Assembly: GCA_003153015.1 (NCBI GenBank)
Contig: PMBS01000041.1
Location: forward strand, 1 to 43,972
Reading direction: 5' to 3'
Origin: Myxococcales bacterium
GTDB lineage: Bacteria; Myxococcota_A; Polyangia; Fen-1088
DNA: 43,972 nt
Position numbers and translations under genes: made by a program. Below are positions 25,912 through 35,817 of this stretch, piece by piece. How positions within the stretch are numbered: position 1 is the first letter of the stretch; every line of letters starts with the position of its first letter. The notes beneath the pieces were generated by a model. The model did not search any database and was not told the origin of the DNA. It was given only the letters and a program-made list of their open reading frames with translations.

Positions 25912-27105
25912 CTACATCTTGTAGCGCAGGAACCTCACGCGCGGTGCCCCGGAGATCTCGACATAGAAGCCGAAATCGAAATCGATGAGACCTGCCCGCA
26001 CCAGCTGGTGTGGCGGATTAGGAAACGGCTGGGCCTGCTTGAATGCCTCGATGGCCGTGTCGTCAAGGAAGTCCACCCCGGAGGTCTGGGCCACCGAGGC
26101 CTTGGCCAGCGAGCCATCGGAACGAAGCTGGACGTGGACCAGCGTGAAACGATCCTGCGCCCCGTAGATGGCGCCCGTAGGATCACGGCGCTGGTACTCC
26201 TGGCCCGCCTTCCAGTGGTTCTGCACCTGCTCCTTGACCCGGTTGAAGAAAGTGGCGAACTTCCAACGCTTGGCATTGAGCGCCGTCTCCTCGCCCTCGT
26301 CAACGTCGCGCAAGTAGTCCTGGGTTCCGCTGCCCACCGCGCGCGCGACCTCCTCTTCCGAGGGCATGAGCGAGGCCAAGCCGGGGCCGGGCGAGAACAG
26401 GGGCTCGCCTTCGCGTGCCAGCGACTGAGCCCGACGCGGCCCACCGCCGCCGGACGGGGCGTAGAGTCCCTCGGGATCCGATGGTCCCGGGACCGGTTCG
26501 CCCGTGTCGCCAGGAACTTTGTCGCGATCGCCCGGGCTTGACAAGGCGCTCAGCCTCCTGTGCGGCGGTGTGCGCATGGCTAAGGCACCCGCCGATCCCG
26601 GCGGCCGAGGCGAACTCGCCTGCTCAGGCACCGCTGCCCGGTTGCGATCGCCCTCCCCGCGTGACCGTTGCAGCTCGTTGGGATCGAACTTGCCGTACTT
26701 GCGGGTTTCGTGCTCGACCGAGGAATCGTACTCGGCAGCAAAGCGCGCGCTCTCGGGCCGCTTCTCCTCGCGCGGCCGGGCCAAGTCCACTACCTGCCCA
26801 GGTGCCTTGGTCGACTCTTCCTCCTTCTTCAACTGCTCCTGTTTTGCCTTTTCCTCCAGGCGCTCCATGTCGGCGATGAGCTTGCGCGCGGTATCATCGT
26901 CAACCGTACTAACCGATATGGGCTCGGCCGGGCCCTCGGCCGCAGCCCGCTGCCGCGCCGCCACAATGTCGGCATCGCGCGGGGCCCAGATGTGGAGCAC
27001 CACCCCGGCCACCAGCAGGAGTTGCAAGTGGATGAGCGCGGCCAGTGCGGCCCATCGGCCGAGCGAGGAGCCTTTCCGTCGCTGGGATGAATCGAAGATG
27101 GCCAT
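25912..27105 (-). CDS. TonB-family energy transducer protein
   Basis: The product has 397 residues. It starts with a short cytosolic part and one transmembrane segment (about 18-41, WAALAALIHLQLLLVAGVVLHIW), as TonB has. A long periplasmic Pro/Glu/Arg-rich and charged coiled region (ERLEEKAKQEQLKKEEE) follows. The last ~110 residues match the TonB C-terminal fold: FFNRVKEQVQNHWKAGQEY, FTLVHVQLRSDGSLAKASVAQTSGVDFLDDTAIEAFKQAQPFPNPP. Such proteins couple proton-motive force to outer-membrane receptors or, in myxobacteria, to motility and transport machines. ExbB/ExbD are not adjacent. It could serve the BtuB-type receptor in this window, but that is only proximity of about 8 kb. Confidence 0.85.
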   Translation of the reverse strand: MAIFDSSQRRKGSSLGRWAALAALIHLQLLLVAGVVLHIWAPRDADIVAARQRAAAEGPAEPISVSTVDDDTARKLIADMERLEEKAKQEQLKKEEESTKAPGQVVDLARPREEKRPESARFAAEYDSSVEHETRKYGKFDPNELQRSRGEGDRNRAAVPEQASSPRPPGSAGALAMRTPPHRRLSALSSPGDRDKVPGDTGEPVPGPSDPEGLYAPSGGGGPRRAQSLAREGEPLFSPGPGLASLMPSEEEVARAVGSGTQDYLRDVDEGEETALNAKRWKFATFFNRVKEQVQNHWKAGQEYQRRDPTGAIYGAQDRFTLVHVQLRSDGSLAKASVAQTSGVDFLDDTAIEAFKQAQPFPNPPHQLVRAGLIDFDFGFYVEISGAPRVRFLRYKM

Positions 27106-27189
27106 GGCGCCGAACCCGCCTTACACCCACTATTGTAGCGGCTTTTCCTCGGAGACCAACAACCACTGTATGGTAAGCACGTCCACGTC

Positions 27190-28107
27190 ATGAGCCGCCC
27201 CGTTCAACCTGGCAAGCCCAAGCGGCCTAGTCGCGTGGGGAGCCCGCCGGCTTCGCCGGCGGCGCACCATCGCGGGAGGGTTTGGGAACCCTCCCAGGGT
27301 TCCCATGCTAATGATCGGCCAGCGCAACTAGTTGAACGCGACCTTCTGCATGGGGTGGGTCGCGCTGTGGCAGAATTCGACCTCATCTCAGAGGGTGACC
27401 GGATCTTGGTGGCGGTTTCTGGTGGAAAGGACAGCTATTCCCTACTCGCTGTTTTGGAGACGCTGCGGCGGCGGGCGCCAGTTAGCTTCGAGCTTCTGGC
27501 TGTGCACCTTGACCAAGGCCAGCCGGGCCACGATCCCGCACCGCTTGCCGAGTGGCTGCGTACCCATGGGTTCGACCACCGCATCGTGCGCGAAGACACC
27601 TATTCAATAGTGGTCGACAAGATCCCTGAAGGCGGCACCTACTGCTCGCTGTGCGCGCGCCTGCGCCGCGGAATCCTCTACCGCCTGGCCCGCCAACTCG
27701 GGTGCACGAAGATTGCACTCGGTCATCACCGCGACGACGCGGTGGAAACTCTGCTGCTCAACATCTTCTTCGCAGGCAAGCTGGCCGCAATTCCTGCGCG
27801 CTTGCTCAGCGACGATGGCGCGTCCATCGTCATTCGGCCGCTCATCTATTGCGCCGAAGCAACCTTGGCCCGCTTCGCCAAGAACCAGCGCTTTCCCATC
27901 CTGCCCTGCCACCTGTGCGGCTCGCAGCCCGATGCCCAGCGAAAACAGATGAAGGCCCTGCTGTCCCGCCTGGAAGCCAAGCACCCCAACTTGCGCCAGA
28001 CCATGTTGGCGGCGCTGGGCAATGTGAATCTGTCTCACCTGTTGGATCGCAAAGCGGGCGATGTCATTCACCGCGACAGCGGCGCGCCGCTGAGAACACA
28101 GAGGTGA
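27190..28107 (+). CDS. ttcA: tRNA-cytidine(32) 2-sulfurtransferase (TtcA)
   Basis: It modifies cytidine 32 of certain tRNAs by ATP-dependent thiolation with a [4Fe-4S] cluster. The PP-loop is SGGKDSYSLL; GHHRDDAVETLLLNIFF follows. The cluster ligands are Cys153 and Cys156 (CSLCARLRRG) and the second Cys of CHLCGSQPDAQR (residue 243). The core aligns from LVERDLLHGVGRAVAEFDLI onward. The only usable starts upstream are ATG 27190 and GTG 27235, so translation must pass through, or begin at the edge of, the dispersed 76-bp repeat, giving the odd residues VGSPPASPAAHHRGRVWEP. The ribosome site is not obvious. It is divergent from the TonB-family gene. Confidence 0.92.
   Translation: MSRPVQPGKPKRPSRVGSPPASPAAHHRGRVWEPSQGSHANDRPAQLVERDLLHGVGRAVAEFDLISEGDRILVAVSGGKDSYSLLAVLETLRRRAPVSFELLAVHLDQGQPGHDPAPLAEWLRTHGFDHRIVREDTYSIVVDKIPEGGTYCSLCARLRRGILYRLARQLGCTKIALGHHRDDAVETLLLNIFFAGKLAAIPARLLSDDGASIVIRPLIYCAEATLARFAKNQRFPILPCHLCGSQPDAQRKQMKALLSRLEAKHPNLRQTMLAALGNVNLSHLLDRKAGDVIHRDSGAPLRTQR
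27232..27307. repeat. 76-bp dispersed double-hairpin repeat, copy B, inside the ttcA reading frame
   Basis: Stem one is CCGCCGGC/GCCGGCGG (27244-27251 and 27255-27262, a TTC loop). Stem two is TGGGAACCCT/AGGGTTCCCA (27283-27292 and 27296-27305). Copy A is at 22718-22793. This copy lies in the open N-terminal part of ttcA and directly follows a CTAG. Confidence 0.85.
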
Positions 28108-28336
28108 GAGGAGAGGACACGGAGACGGAGCTGAGGGGGCGGCCGAAAGGAAATTCAACTGATACTTTTTAGCTTGGTATCTATCTATGGGTAATGATGA
28201 GGGATTCTTCATACGCTGGCGACCACAAGTCTGCCCCAGGCGAAAAAGAAACGTGCCGGCTGTACTTCCCCCTCTAACGTTGAGATTCGCTATCATCTTT
28301 GGTAGCTGCGTCACGCACGCACATACGGGGACGAAC

Positions 28337-29770
28337 ATGAAAGCAAATCACTCGAAACTCTGGCTGACTCTTGCACTCCTGCTCGCGATGGGATGCGGGG
28401 CACGAACACCGCTCGACGACTGGGAGACACCGGCTAGCCCGGGCGCCGGCGGAACCACTTCCCAGAGTGGAGGCACAAGCGGAACCTCCGCAAGCCTTGG
28501 GGGCAGTCTCGCAACCGGCGGCCAGGGCGACGGCGGGCAAGTCGCGACCGGCGGACGCGGCGGGCAAGTCCCCTTCGGCGTCGGCGGTACCGTGGTCGGC
28601 GGCCGCGGCGGGCAAGTCGCGACTGGCGGGACCGGCGGACAAGTCCCCTTCGGCGTCGGCGGTACCGTGGTCGGCGGCCGCGGCGGGCAAGTCGCCACCG
28701 GAGGGACCGGTGGACAAGTTGCCACCGGCGGACGCGGCGGGAATATCCCAGACGGCGGCATCATAGTTGGCGGACGCGGCGGCGCGGGCGGGACCCCGCC
28801 ACTCGGTGGCACCGTGATCGGCGGACGCACCCGCGGGTCCGGCGGGCAAGTCGCTGCTAGCGGCGGCGCGGGCGGGACCCCTCCACTCGGCGGCACCGTG
28901 ATCGGCGGACGCACCCGCGGGTCCGGCGGGACAACCCCATCGGGCGGCACCGTGGCCGGCGGACGCACTGGAGTGACCACCGGGCCCATCCCCTTGGGCG
29001 GCACCATAGTCGGCGGACGCGGCGGCGCGGGCGGGACCACGCCACTCGGCGGCACCGTGGTCGGTGGACGCGGCGGCACCGCTGGCTCGAGCACCGCGGG
29101 TGGAACTGGGGCTGCGGGTAGCGGCGGGACGGCCGGCACCACGTGTGTAGGTTTGGCTCCCAATGAAGAACTGATCGACGACATGAATGATGGTGATCGC
29201 TTCATCCCGCAGGTCAACGGACGTGCCGGGGCCTGGAAAGACAGCGACGACGGCACTCCGGGCGCAACCATGTTCCCCGATCCAGCGGGACTATTCACCA
29301 TGACAGACACAGGCGACGCCTGTCGCAAGTACGCGGCCTACGCGTACGGTGGGCCCTTTGTAGACACGGGCGCTACCTTTGGGTTCGGGATCGGCGGCCC
29401 GTACAACGCATCCGCGTACACAGGCATCAGTTTCTGGGCAAAGATCGACGGCGGCACATCGTCGGGCTTGCGGGTCGCGTTCCCCGACAAGGACACCCAG
29501 CCTGATGGCGGGCTCTGCCAGCCGGGCGTCGCGGGTCCGACACAGTGCTGGGACCACTACGGCAAACGCATTACCAACCTCACCACGTTTTGGTCGAAGT
29601 ACTTCGTCGACTTCTCTTCACTCAGCCAGGACGCGTGGGGGCGCCAGGGAACCGCCTTCGACCCGTCGACCATCTACGAGGTGCAGTTCCAGATTCCGGT
29701 CGACGCCAAGTTCGGGATTTGGATCGACGACGTCGCGTTCTTCACAGGTTACTTCGGTCCCACACCCTAG
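28337..29770 (+). CDS. Surface lipoprotein: Gly-rich repeat linker and CBM-like C-terminal domain
   Basis: The open frame begins at 28187, but ATG 28337 starts a lipoprotein signal (MKANHSKLWLTLALLLAMGC) and gives 477 residues. Residues about 35-270 are Gly-rich repeats such as GGTVVGGRGGQVATGGTGG. The C-terminal domain (about 275-477) starts CVGLAPNEELIDDMNDGD and has GGPYNASAYTGISFWAKIDGG, ITNLTTFWSKYFVDFSSL, TIYEVQFQIP and IWIDDVAFFTG. This matches the CBM11/CIA30-like jelly roll found repeatedly on Polyangia surface proteins and shares the ...IDDVxF ending with the lipoprotein at 3368-4657. The TAG stop lies inside the left inverted repeat of the next element. A glycan-binding surface role is inferred. 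Confidence 0.75.
   Translation: MKANHSKLWLTLALLLAMGCGARTPLDDWETPASPGAGGTTSQSGGTSGTSASLGGSLATGGQGDGGQVATGGRGGQVPFGVGGTVVGGRGGQVATGGTGGQVPFGVGGTVVGGRGGQVATGGTGGQVATGGRGGNIPDGGIIVGGRGGAGGTPPLGGTVIGGRTRGSGGQVAASGGAGGTPPLGGTVIGGRTRGSGGTTPSGGTVAGGRTGVTTGPIPLGGTIVGGRGGAGGTTPLGGTVVGGRGGTAGSSTAGGTGAAGSGGTAGTTCVGLAPNEELIDDMNDGDRFIPQVNGRAGAWKDSDDGTPGATMFPDPAGLFTMTDTGDACRKYAAYAYGGPFVDTGATFGFGIGGPYNASAYTGISFWAKIDGGTSSGLRVAFPDKDTQPDGGLCQPGVAGPTQCWDHYGKRITNLTTFWSKYFVDFSSLSQDAWGRQGTAFDPSTIYEVQFQIPVDAKFGIWIDDVAFFTGYFGPTP
28545..29090. repeat. Gly-rich degenerate tandem repeats in a lipoprotein gene
   Basis: Units reading GGTVVGGRGG, GGQVATGG and GGTPPLGGTVIGGRTRG recur, several at nearly identical nucleotide sequence (for example the two GGTPPLGGTVIGG copies near 28790 and 28875). 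The frame is preserved. Confidence 0.7.
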
Positions 29771-30794
29771 CACTACTGACTGAAATTCGGACCGAGCCGG
29801 CGCGTCGCGAGGAGCCCTGGCCGCGACGAGCGACGAGGGAAGATACTCGACGTATTGTGCAGCGATGCTAGCTGACGTTCTATCGGGTGAAAGTCCCGTC
29901 GGCGTAGCCCTCCCAGGGAGCGCCGTAGTCATATCTGCTGTCAGGACGGGTGACCAACCTGACAAAAGCGCAGACGTAAAAGTCCTCGTGGGCTGGCGCA
30001 CGGGTACGCCCGTGCCTCGGTCCGATCCGCCAGGAGGGCGAGCAAACGGACAGGCCGCAGCGAAGGTGAATAGCCGCAAGCGAACCAGGAGACCCCGAAA
30101 TAGTATTCCCGCCCGAAGCGGATGGCGGGGGAGTCGAGCGCGCCGAGCCTCAAATACGTGGGCGAAGGCCATCGTCGTCGGTGAAGAGTACATCTGGGAA
30201 CAGGCAGCCGACGAGCACTCCGGGGGCATAGAGGACGGCATGTCAGGAAAGAGCGGGCAGCGAAAGCACGGAACCACTCGCGGGTCGCCTAGGCGCTCCC
30301 GCACAGCGAAGGCGTTGCGCATAATCGGCACTGCCGAGAAAACGCGACGTGCCTGCGAGTGGGGCGGATGGGGCCGGTTAAGCGTCGATGGACCGGGACA
30401 GAACAACCCGGACCGGAGCGAGGGCCCCTGGGGTAGAGCGGCGGGTGCCGCTCGCATGGCGGCGTCACACCGAGCCGGCTTCCTCGACTCTGATCGAGGT
30501 TTTCGGTGCGGCCACGGAGGACGCGAGCGTCGGAAGCAAACCCGAGAACGAGCAGGGCATGCCGGGAGTGGGCTTAACCTGCACGGACAAGGGGCAGGCC
30601 CCGACGGAAAGGCCAGCCTTGGAGCCGTACTGGGGAAAACTCGCCGTACGGAATCTTAGGGGGGACGATGGAAACGTCGGCATCATTCGAAGTCCGGTCC
30701 GCGCCATCGTCCTACCCGACTGACTGAGGAGCGAGAAAGCGGACAGGGCCCGCAGCAGCGACGGCGACGGGAGAATTTCAATCAGTAGTGCTAG
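29767..30794. mobile_element. Inverted-repeat element with CTAG ends, split by a group II intron
   Basis: The outer 22 bases at 29767-29788 and 30773-30794 are inverted copies with one mismatch; each ends in CTAG, then CACTACTGA and TGAAATTC. About 25 bases inward both arms also carry GCCCTG-CCGC. Without the intron the element would be 164 bp, close to the 168-bp CTAG-ended element at 14334-14501. No transposase is encoded. It may be a MITE-type element that took up an intron, or a structured target that group II introns favour. The left end includes the stop codon of the lipoprotein gene. Confidence 0.6.
29857..30720 (+). ncRNA. Probable ORF-less group II intron (ribozyme)
   Basis: The 3' part fits the group II catalytic core closely. 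Domain V is 34 nt (30622-30655): it starts GAGCCGTA with the AGC triad, has a GAAA tetraloop and ends CGTACGGAATC. Domain VI follows, with GGACGATGG (30663-30671) pairing perfectly to CCATCGTCC (30704-30712), an unpaired A at 30714 seven bases from the end as branch point, and a 3' end CCCGAC. The 5' side begins GTGCAG at 29857 and soon shows CGGGTGAAAGTCCCG, a usual domain I hairpin; GAGCGGC/GCCGCTC pairs at 30436-30453. No reverse transcriptase is encoded in domain IV; the long frame here (29865-30659) reads the ribozyme itself and has no family features. Any mobility would need a protein from elsewhere. Confidence 0.8.
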
Positions 30795-30852
30795 TCACCT
30801 GACAGCCGCATCTCTCTCTCCTGACCTCCGCGCTCGATGGTGAGCTCGCAGC

Positions 30853-33318
<2,466 letters not shown>

Positions 33319-33370
33319 GGTTTGCAGACTAGCAGAAACGATCCCATGACCAAACAAATCGGTTGAGTCC

Positions 33371-33384
33371 GTCAAGCGCTTGAC
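33371..33384. promoter_or_regulatory. 14-bp perfect palindrome between lon and the B12 operon
   Basis: GTCAAGCGCTTGAC is a perfect palindrome that overlaps the -35 box of the btuB promoter and lies about 53-66 bp before the lon start. It could be an operator for a dimeric regulator of one or both genes. No known factor is assigned. Confidence 0.4.
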
Positions 33385-33408
33385 AGATCCCGCCGCGAAG
33401 ACTAGTTT
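33380..33408 (+). promoter_or_regulatory. Sigma-70 promoter of the cobalamin-uptake operon
   Basis: A consensus TTGACA (33380-33385) is followed after exactly 17 bp by TAGTTT (33403-33408). The start of transcription would fall near 33415, just before the riboswitch. Confidence 0.65.
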
Positions 33409-33429
33409 GGCGCCGTACTGACAACTGAA

Positions 33430-33640
33430 TACGGACGCGAGCGCGGGGCCTCGACGGCCCCGCTGAAAAGGGAAGCCGGTGCGCACCCAAGGGTGTCATT
33501 CCGGCGCGGTCCCGCCACTGTATGTGGGAAGTCTGTTCCGATATGACCACTGGAGGACAACCTCTGGGAAGGCTGGAGCAGGTGACGCGGCCTTGCCGCA
33601 AGACCCACGAGCCAGGAAACCTGCCCGCGTCAGCCACGAT
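33430..33640 (+). ncRNA. Cobalamin riboswitch
   Basis: Conserved cobalamin aptamer blocks appear in order: AAAGGGAAGCCGGTG (about 33467-33481), TCCGGCGCGGTCCCGCCACTGT (about 33500-33521), GGGAAGTC soon after, and the B12 box AGCCAGGAAACCTGCC at 33610-33625, with GGAGGACAACCTCTGGGAAGG between. An intrinsic terminator follows before the btuB start. The aptamer binds adenosyl- or other cobalamin and should stop transcription of the transport operon when the cofactor is abundant. Exact ends are approximate. Confidence 0.93.
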
Positions 33641-33684
33641 GCCTTTCCCGAGGAGGAAGCGGGCGCCGAGCTAGCAGCTTGCGA

Positions 33685-33716
33685 CCCCCGCTTCCGCCGA
33701 CGGAACGGGGGTTTTT
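33685..33716 (+). terminator. Intrinsic terminator acting as riboswitch expression platform
   Basis: CCCCCG (33685-33690) and TTCCG (33692-33696) pair with CGGAA (33701-33705) and CGGGGG (33706-33711), with a CCGA loop and one bulged C, followed by TTTTT (33712-33716). It ends one base before the ATG of the receptor gene, so its 3' arm also covers the ribosome site and could act on translation too. Confidence 0.85.
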
Positions 33717-33717
33717 C

Positions 33718-35817
33718 ATGGGGTCGAAAAGGGTGCCGGCCGGCGCGGAGATCGCCGACCAAGCCTGCAAGCACAGACTTTCGTTTCCAGGCGCCGCTTC
33801 CGCGGCGGCGGTTCTGTGCATGACCGCGGGCACCACGCGGGCGGCCGAACCGCTCTATGAGACCGTGGTGGTGGCCGAGGCAGGGGCCGGAGACCGGGCG
33901 CGCCAGGATGACGCAGCGTCGTCTTCCATAGTCACGGCCGACCGCACTCCCCGTAGCGCTGAGGACTTGCCCCAACTCCTTTCCGAGCTGCCCGGCGTCT
34001 CGGTCACGCGTTTGGGCGGTCTGGGATCCATGGCCACCCTGTCGCTGCGCGGATCATCGGCCAACCAGGTCGAGGTCTACTTCGACGGCGTGCCGCTCTC
34101 GGCAGCCTCCGGTGGTGGCGTAGACATCGGGCTCATTCCGGTCGTGGATCTCGATTCGGTCGAGGTCTATCGGGGAATGAGCCCTATCGTGTTCGGCACC
34201 TCGGCCATGGGCGGAATTGTGTCGCTTTCGAGCGCCGCCGCAACCGATTCAGGTGCGCGCGCCTACGCGGGCGGCGGCTCTTTCGGGACCGAGTTTGCCG
34301 GGGTGCAAGGACGGTGGGCCGCGAAAAACCTACGCGCGCTCGGCAGCGTGAACGCTTTCAGCTCGGCCGGCGACTTCACCTATCACAACGACAATGCCAC
34401 ACTCCTCGATCCCGACCCCAGCGACGATTCCACACGTCGCCGCCAGAACAATGCCCTCTGGCAGATCGACGGCCTGGTTCACGTAGTGGGGCTTTTGCCT
34501 GGGCGGCGACAGATCTGGGGCACCGCCAGTTTTCTTCACCGCGATCAGGGCGTGCCACCCGTGGGCTCGCTGCTGGCGAGGGGAGCAGCGCTCGGCACCG
34601 ACAGACTGATTGCCACCGCGGCCTACCAGTCGCGCGACGATCTCGGGCTGGGCAGTTCGTTGCGTGCCCAACTCTACACGGTAACCACCTGGCAACGCTT
34701 CCACGATCCCTGCGGTGATCTGTCAGGCCAGCCCACCCAAACGCGGGACCTTTCCACCAGCTCTGGCGCCACGCTCGCTGGCTCGAAGCCGCTTGCTGGG
34801 TGGCTGAGGCTTTCCGCGATTGCCGAAGGCCGCTATGAACGCTTCGATCCTTCGAACGTTCTGTCCGGCGCGGTTTCCATTCCACCTGGCTCGCGTACTT
34901 TTGCTGCCGGCGGCATGGAGGCGCGTTTTCTCGTCCAAGCGCTACGTCTGGCCGTAATCCCGTCGCTGCGCCTGGAGGTGGCCAAGGACGAGATCACGAG
35001 CCCGAAACGCTATCGCCTGATAAACGCTGACACCCGACCCGCCACCTACTGGCTGCCCAACGCGCGCTTGGCCCTCGTGCAATGGGCGAGCGAGCAAGTC
35101 ACTCTGCGCGCAAACCTGGGGCGCTACGGTCGTCTGCCTTCGACGTTCGAGCGCTATGGAGACACCGGCCAAGTCTTGGGCAATCCCAGCCTGGTGCCCG
35201 AGACCGGCACCAACGCAGACCTTGGCGCAAACTGGACTCGCGCAGGCGCGCGGCTGCGGCTTTCGCTCGACGGCGCTCTGTTTGCCGCCTGGGCGCACGA
35301 CCTCATCCAATTCCTTCAGGTCGGGACCCAAATGCGGCCGGGCAACGTTGGTCGTGCGCGCATCCTGGGCGCGGAATTTTCGGCCACCGCCGACTGGCGA
35401 CGCCGCTTTCGGTTCTTCGGGCAAACCACCTTCACGGATGCGCGCGACCTAGAGGACGTGGCCTGTTGCCACAATAAGCAGCTTCCCCACCGGCCTCGCC
35501 TGCGCGCCTACGCGCGGCCCGAGCTGCGCAATCTTGCCCTGGCGGGTCGCTGGCGCTGGGGGCTGTACGCCGACCTGGACGTGACCAGCGGTAACTACCT
35601 CGACTCGCCCAACCTGGTCGAAGTCAACCCGCGTGTGCTCTTCGGTGCGGGTGGGCAGATCAGCGCACCCCACTGGGGGCTGCGCCTAGTGGCCAGCGCG
35701 CAGAACCTGGCCAACACCCCTGTCGTCGATCTGGTCGGCTATCCCCTGCCCGGCCGCTCGGTCTTTCTCACCCTGCAATGGTCCACGCCCGAAACCAACA
35801 AGGAGATTCTGGAATGA
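33718..35817 (+). CDS. btuB: TonB-dependent outer-membrane receptor, BtuB-type
   Basis: ATG 33718 is used; the frame opens at TTG 33679 inside the terminator. The product has 699 residues with an extended signal region ending near TRAAEP. A TonB box follows (ETVVVAE), then the plug domain (EDLPQLLSELPGVSVTRLGGLGSMATLSLRGSSANQVEVYFDGVPL and VDLDSVEVYRGMSPIVFGTSAMGG), and a beta-barrel of about 550 residues ending in SVFLTLQWSTPE. Placement under a B12 riboswitch and before BtuCDF genes makes cobalamin its likely substrate. The terminal strand does not end in the last residues, as a short tail (TNKEILE) follows. The next gene overlaps its stop by ATGA. Confidence 0.9.
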   Translation: MGSKRVPAGAEIADQACKHRLSFPGAASAAAVLCMTAGTTRAAEPLYETVVVAEAGAGDRARQDDAASSSIVTADRTPRSAEDLPQLLSELPGVSVTRLGGLGSMATLSLRGSSANQVEVYFDGVPLSAASGGGVDIGLIPVVDLDSVEVYRGMSPIVFGTSAMGGIVSLSSAAATDSGARAYAGGGSFGTEFAGVQGRWAAKNLRALGSVNAFSSAGDFTYHNDNATLLDPDPSDDSTRRRQNNALWQIDGLVHVVGLLPGRRQIWGTASFLHRDQGVPPVGSLLARGAALGTDRLIATAAYQSRDDLGLGSSLRAQLYTVTTWQRFHDPCGDLSGQPTQTRDLSTSSGATLAGSKPLAGWLRLSAIAEGRYERFDPSNVLSGAVSIPPGSRTFAAGGMEARFLVQALRLAVIPSLRLEVAKDEITSPKRYRLINADTRPATYWLPNARLALVQWASEQVTLRANLGRYGRLPSTFERYGDTGQVLGNPSLVPETGTNADLGANWTRAGARLRLSLDGALFAAWAHDLIQFLQVGTQMRPGNVGRARILGAEFSATADWRRRFRFFGQTTFTDARDLEDVACCHNKQLPHRPRLRAYARPELRNLALAGRWRWGLYADLDVTSGNYLDSPNLVEVNPRVLFGAGGQISAPHWGLRLVASAQNLANTPVVDLVGYPLPGRSVFLTLQWSTPETNKEILE

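Noticed and set aside
24836-25924. Long Pro-rich open frames antisense to the Gly-rich lipoprotein genes (also 3855-4676, 4723-5505 and 28348-29328)
   Set aside because: They are mirror images of GGS/GGT repeats (Gly codons read as Pro on the other strand), lack ribosome sites and signals, and the sense proteins have clear lipoprotein starts.
28108-28336. Purine-rich stretch after ttcA (ACACAGAGG-type) as a possible repeat or RNA
   Set aside because: It resembles common dispersed purine-rich sequences but I see no second copy or stable fold in this window.
29865-30659. A 264-codon open frame between the CBM lipoprotein and lon
   Set aside because: It runs through the group II intron, is Arg/Gly-rich without family features, and its codons overlap ribozyme helices. 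GC-rich RNA often leaves such frames open.
33319-33486. 56-residue N-terminal extension of Lon
   Set aside because: It would overlap the B12 promoter and part of the riboswitch, and the LON domain begins right after ATG 33318.
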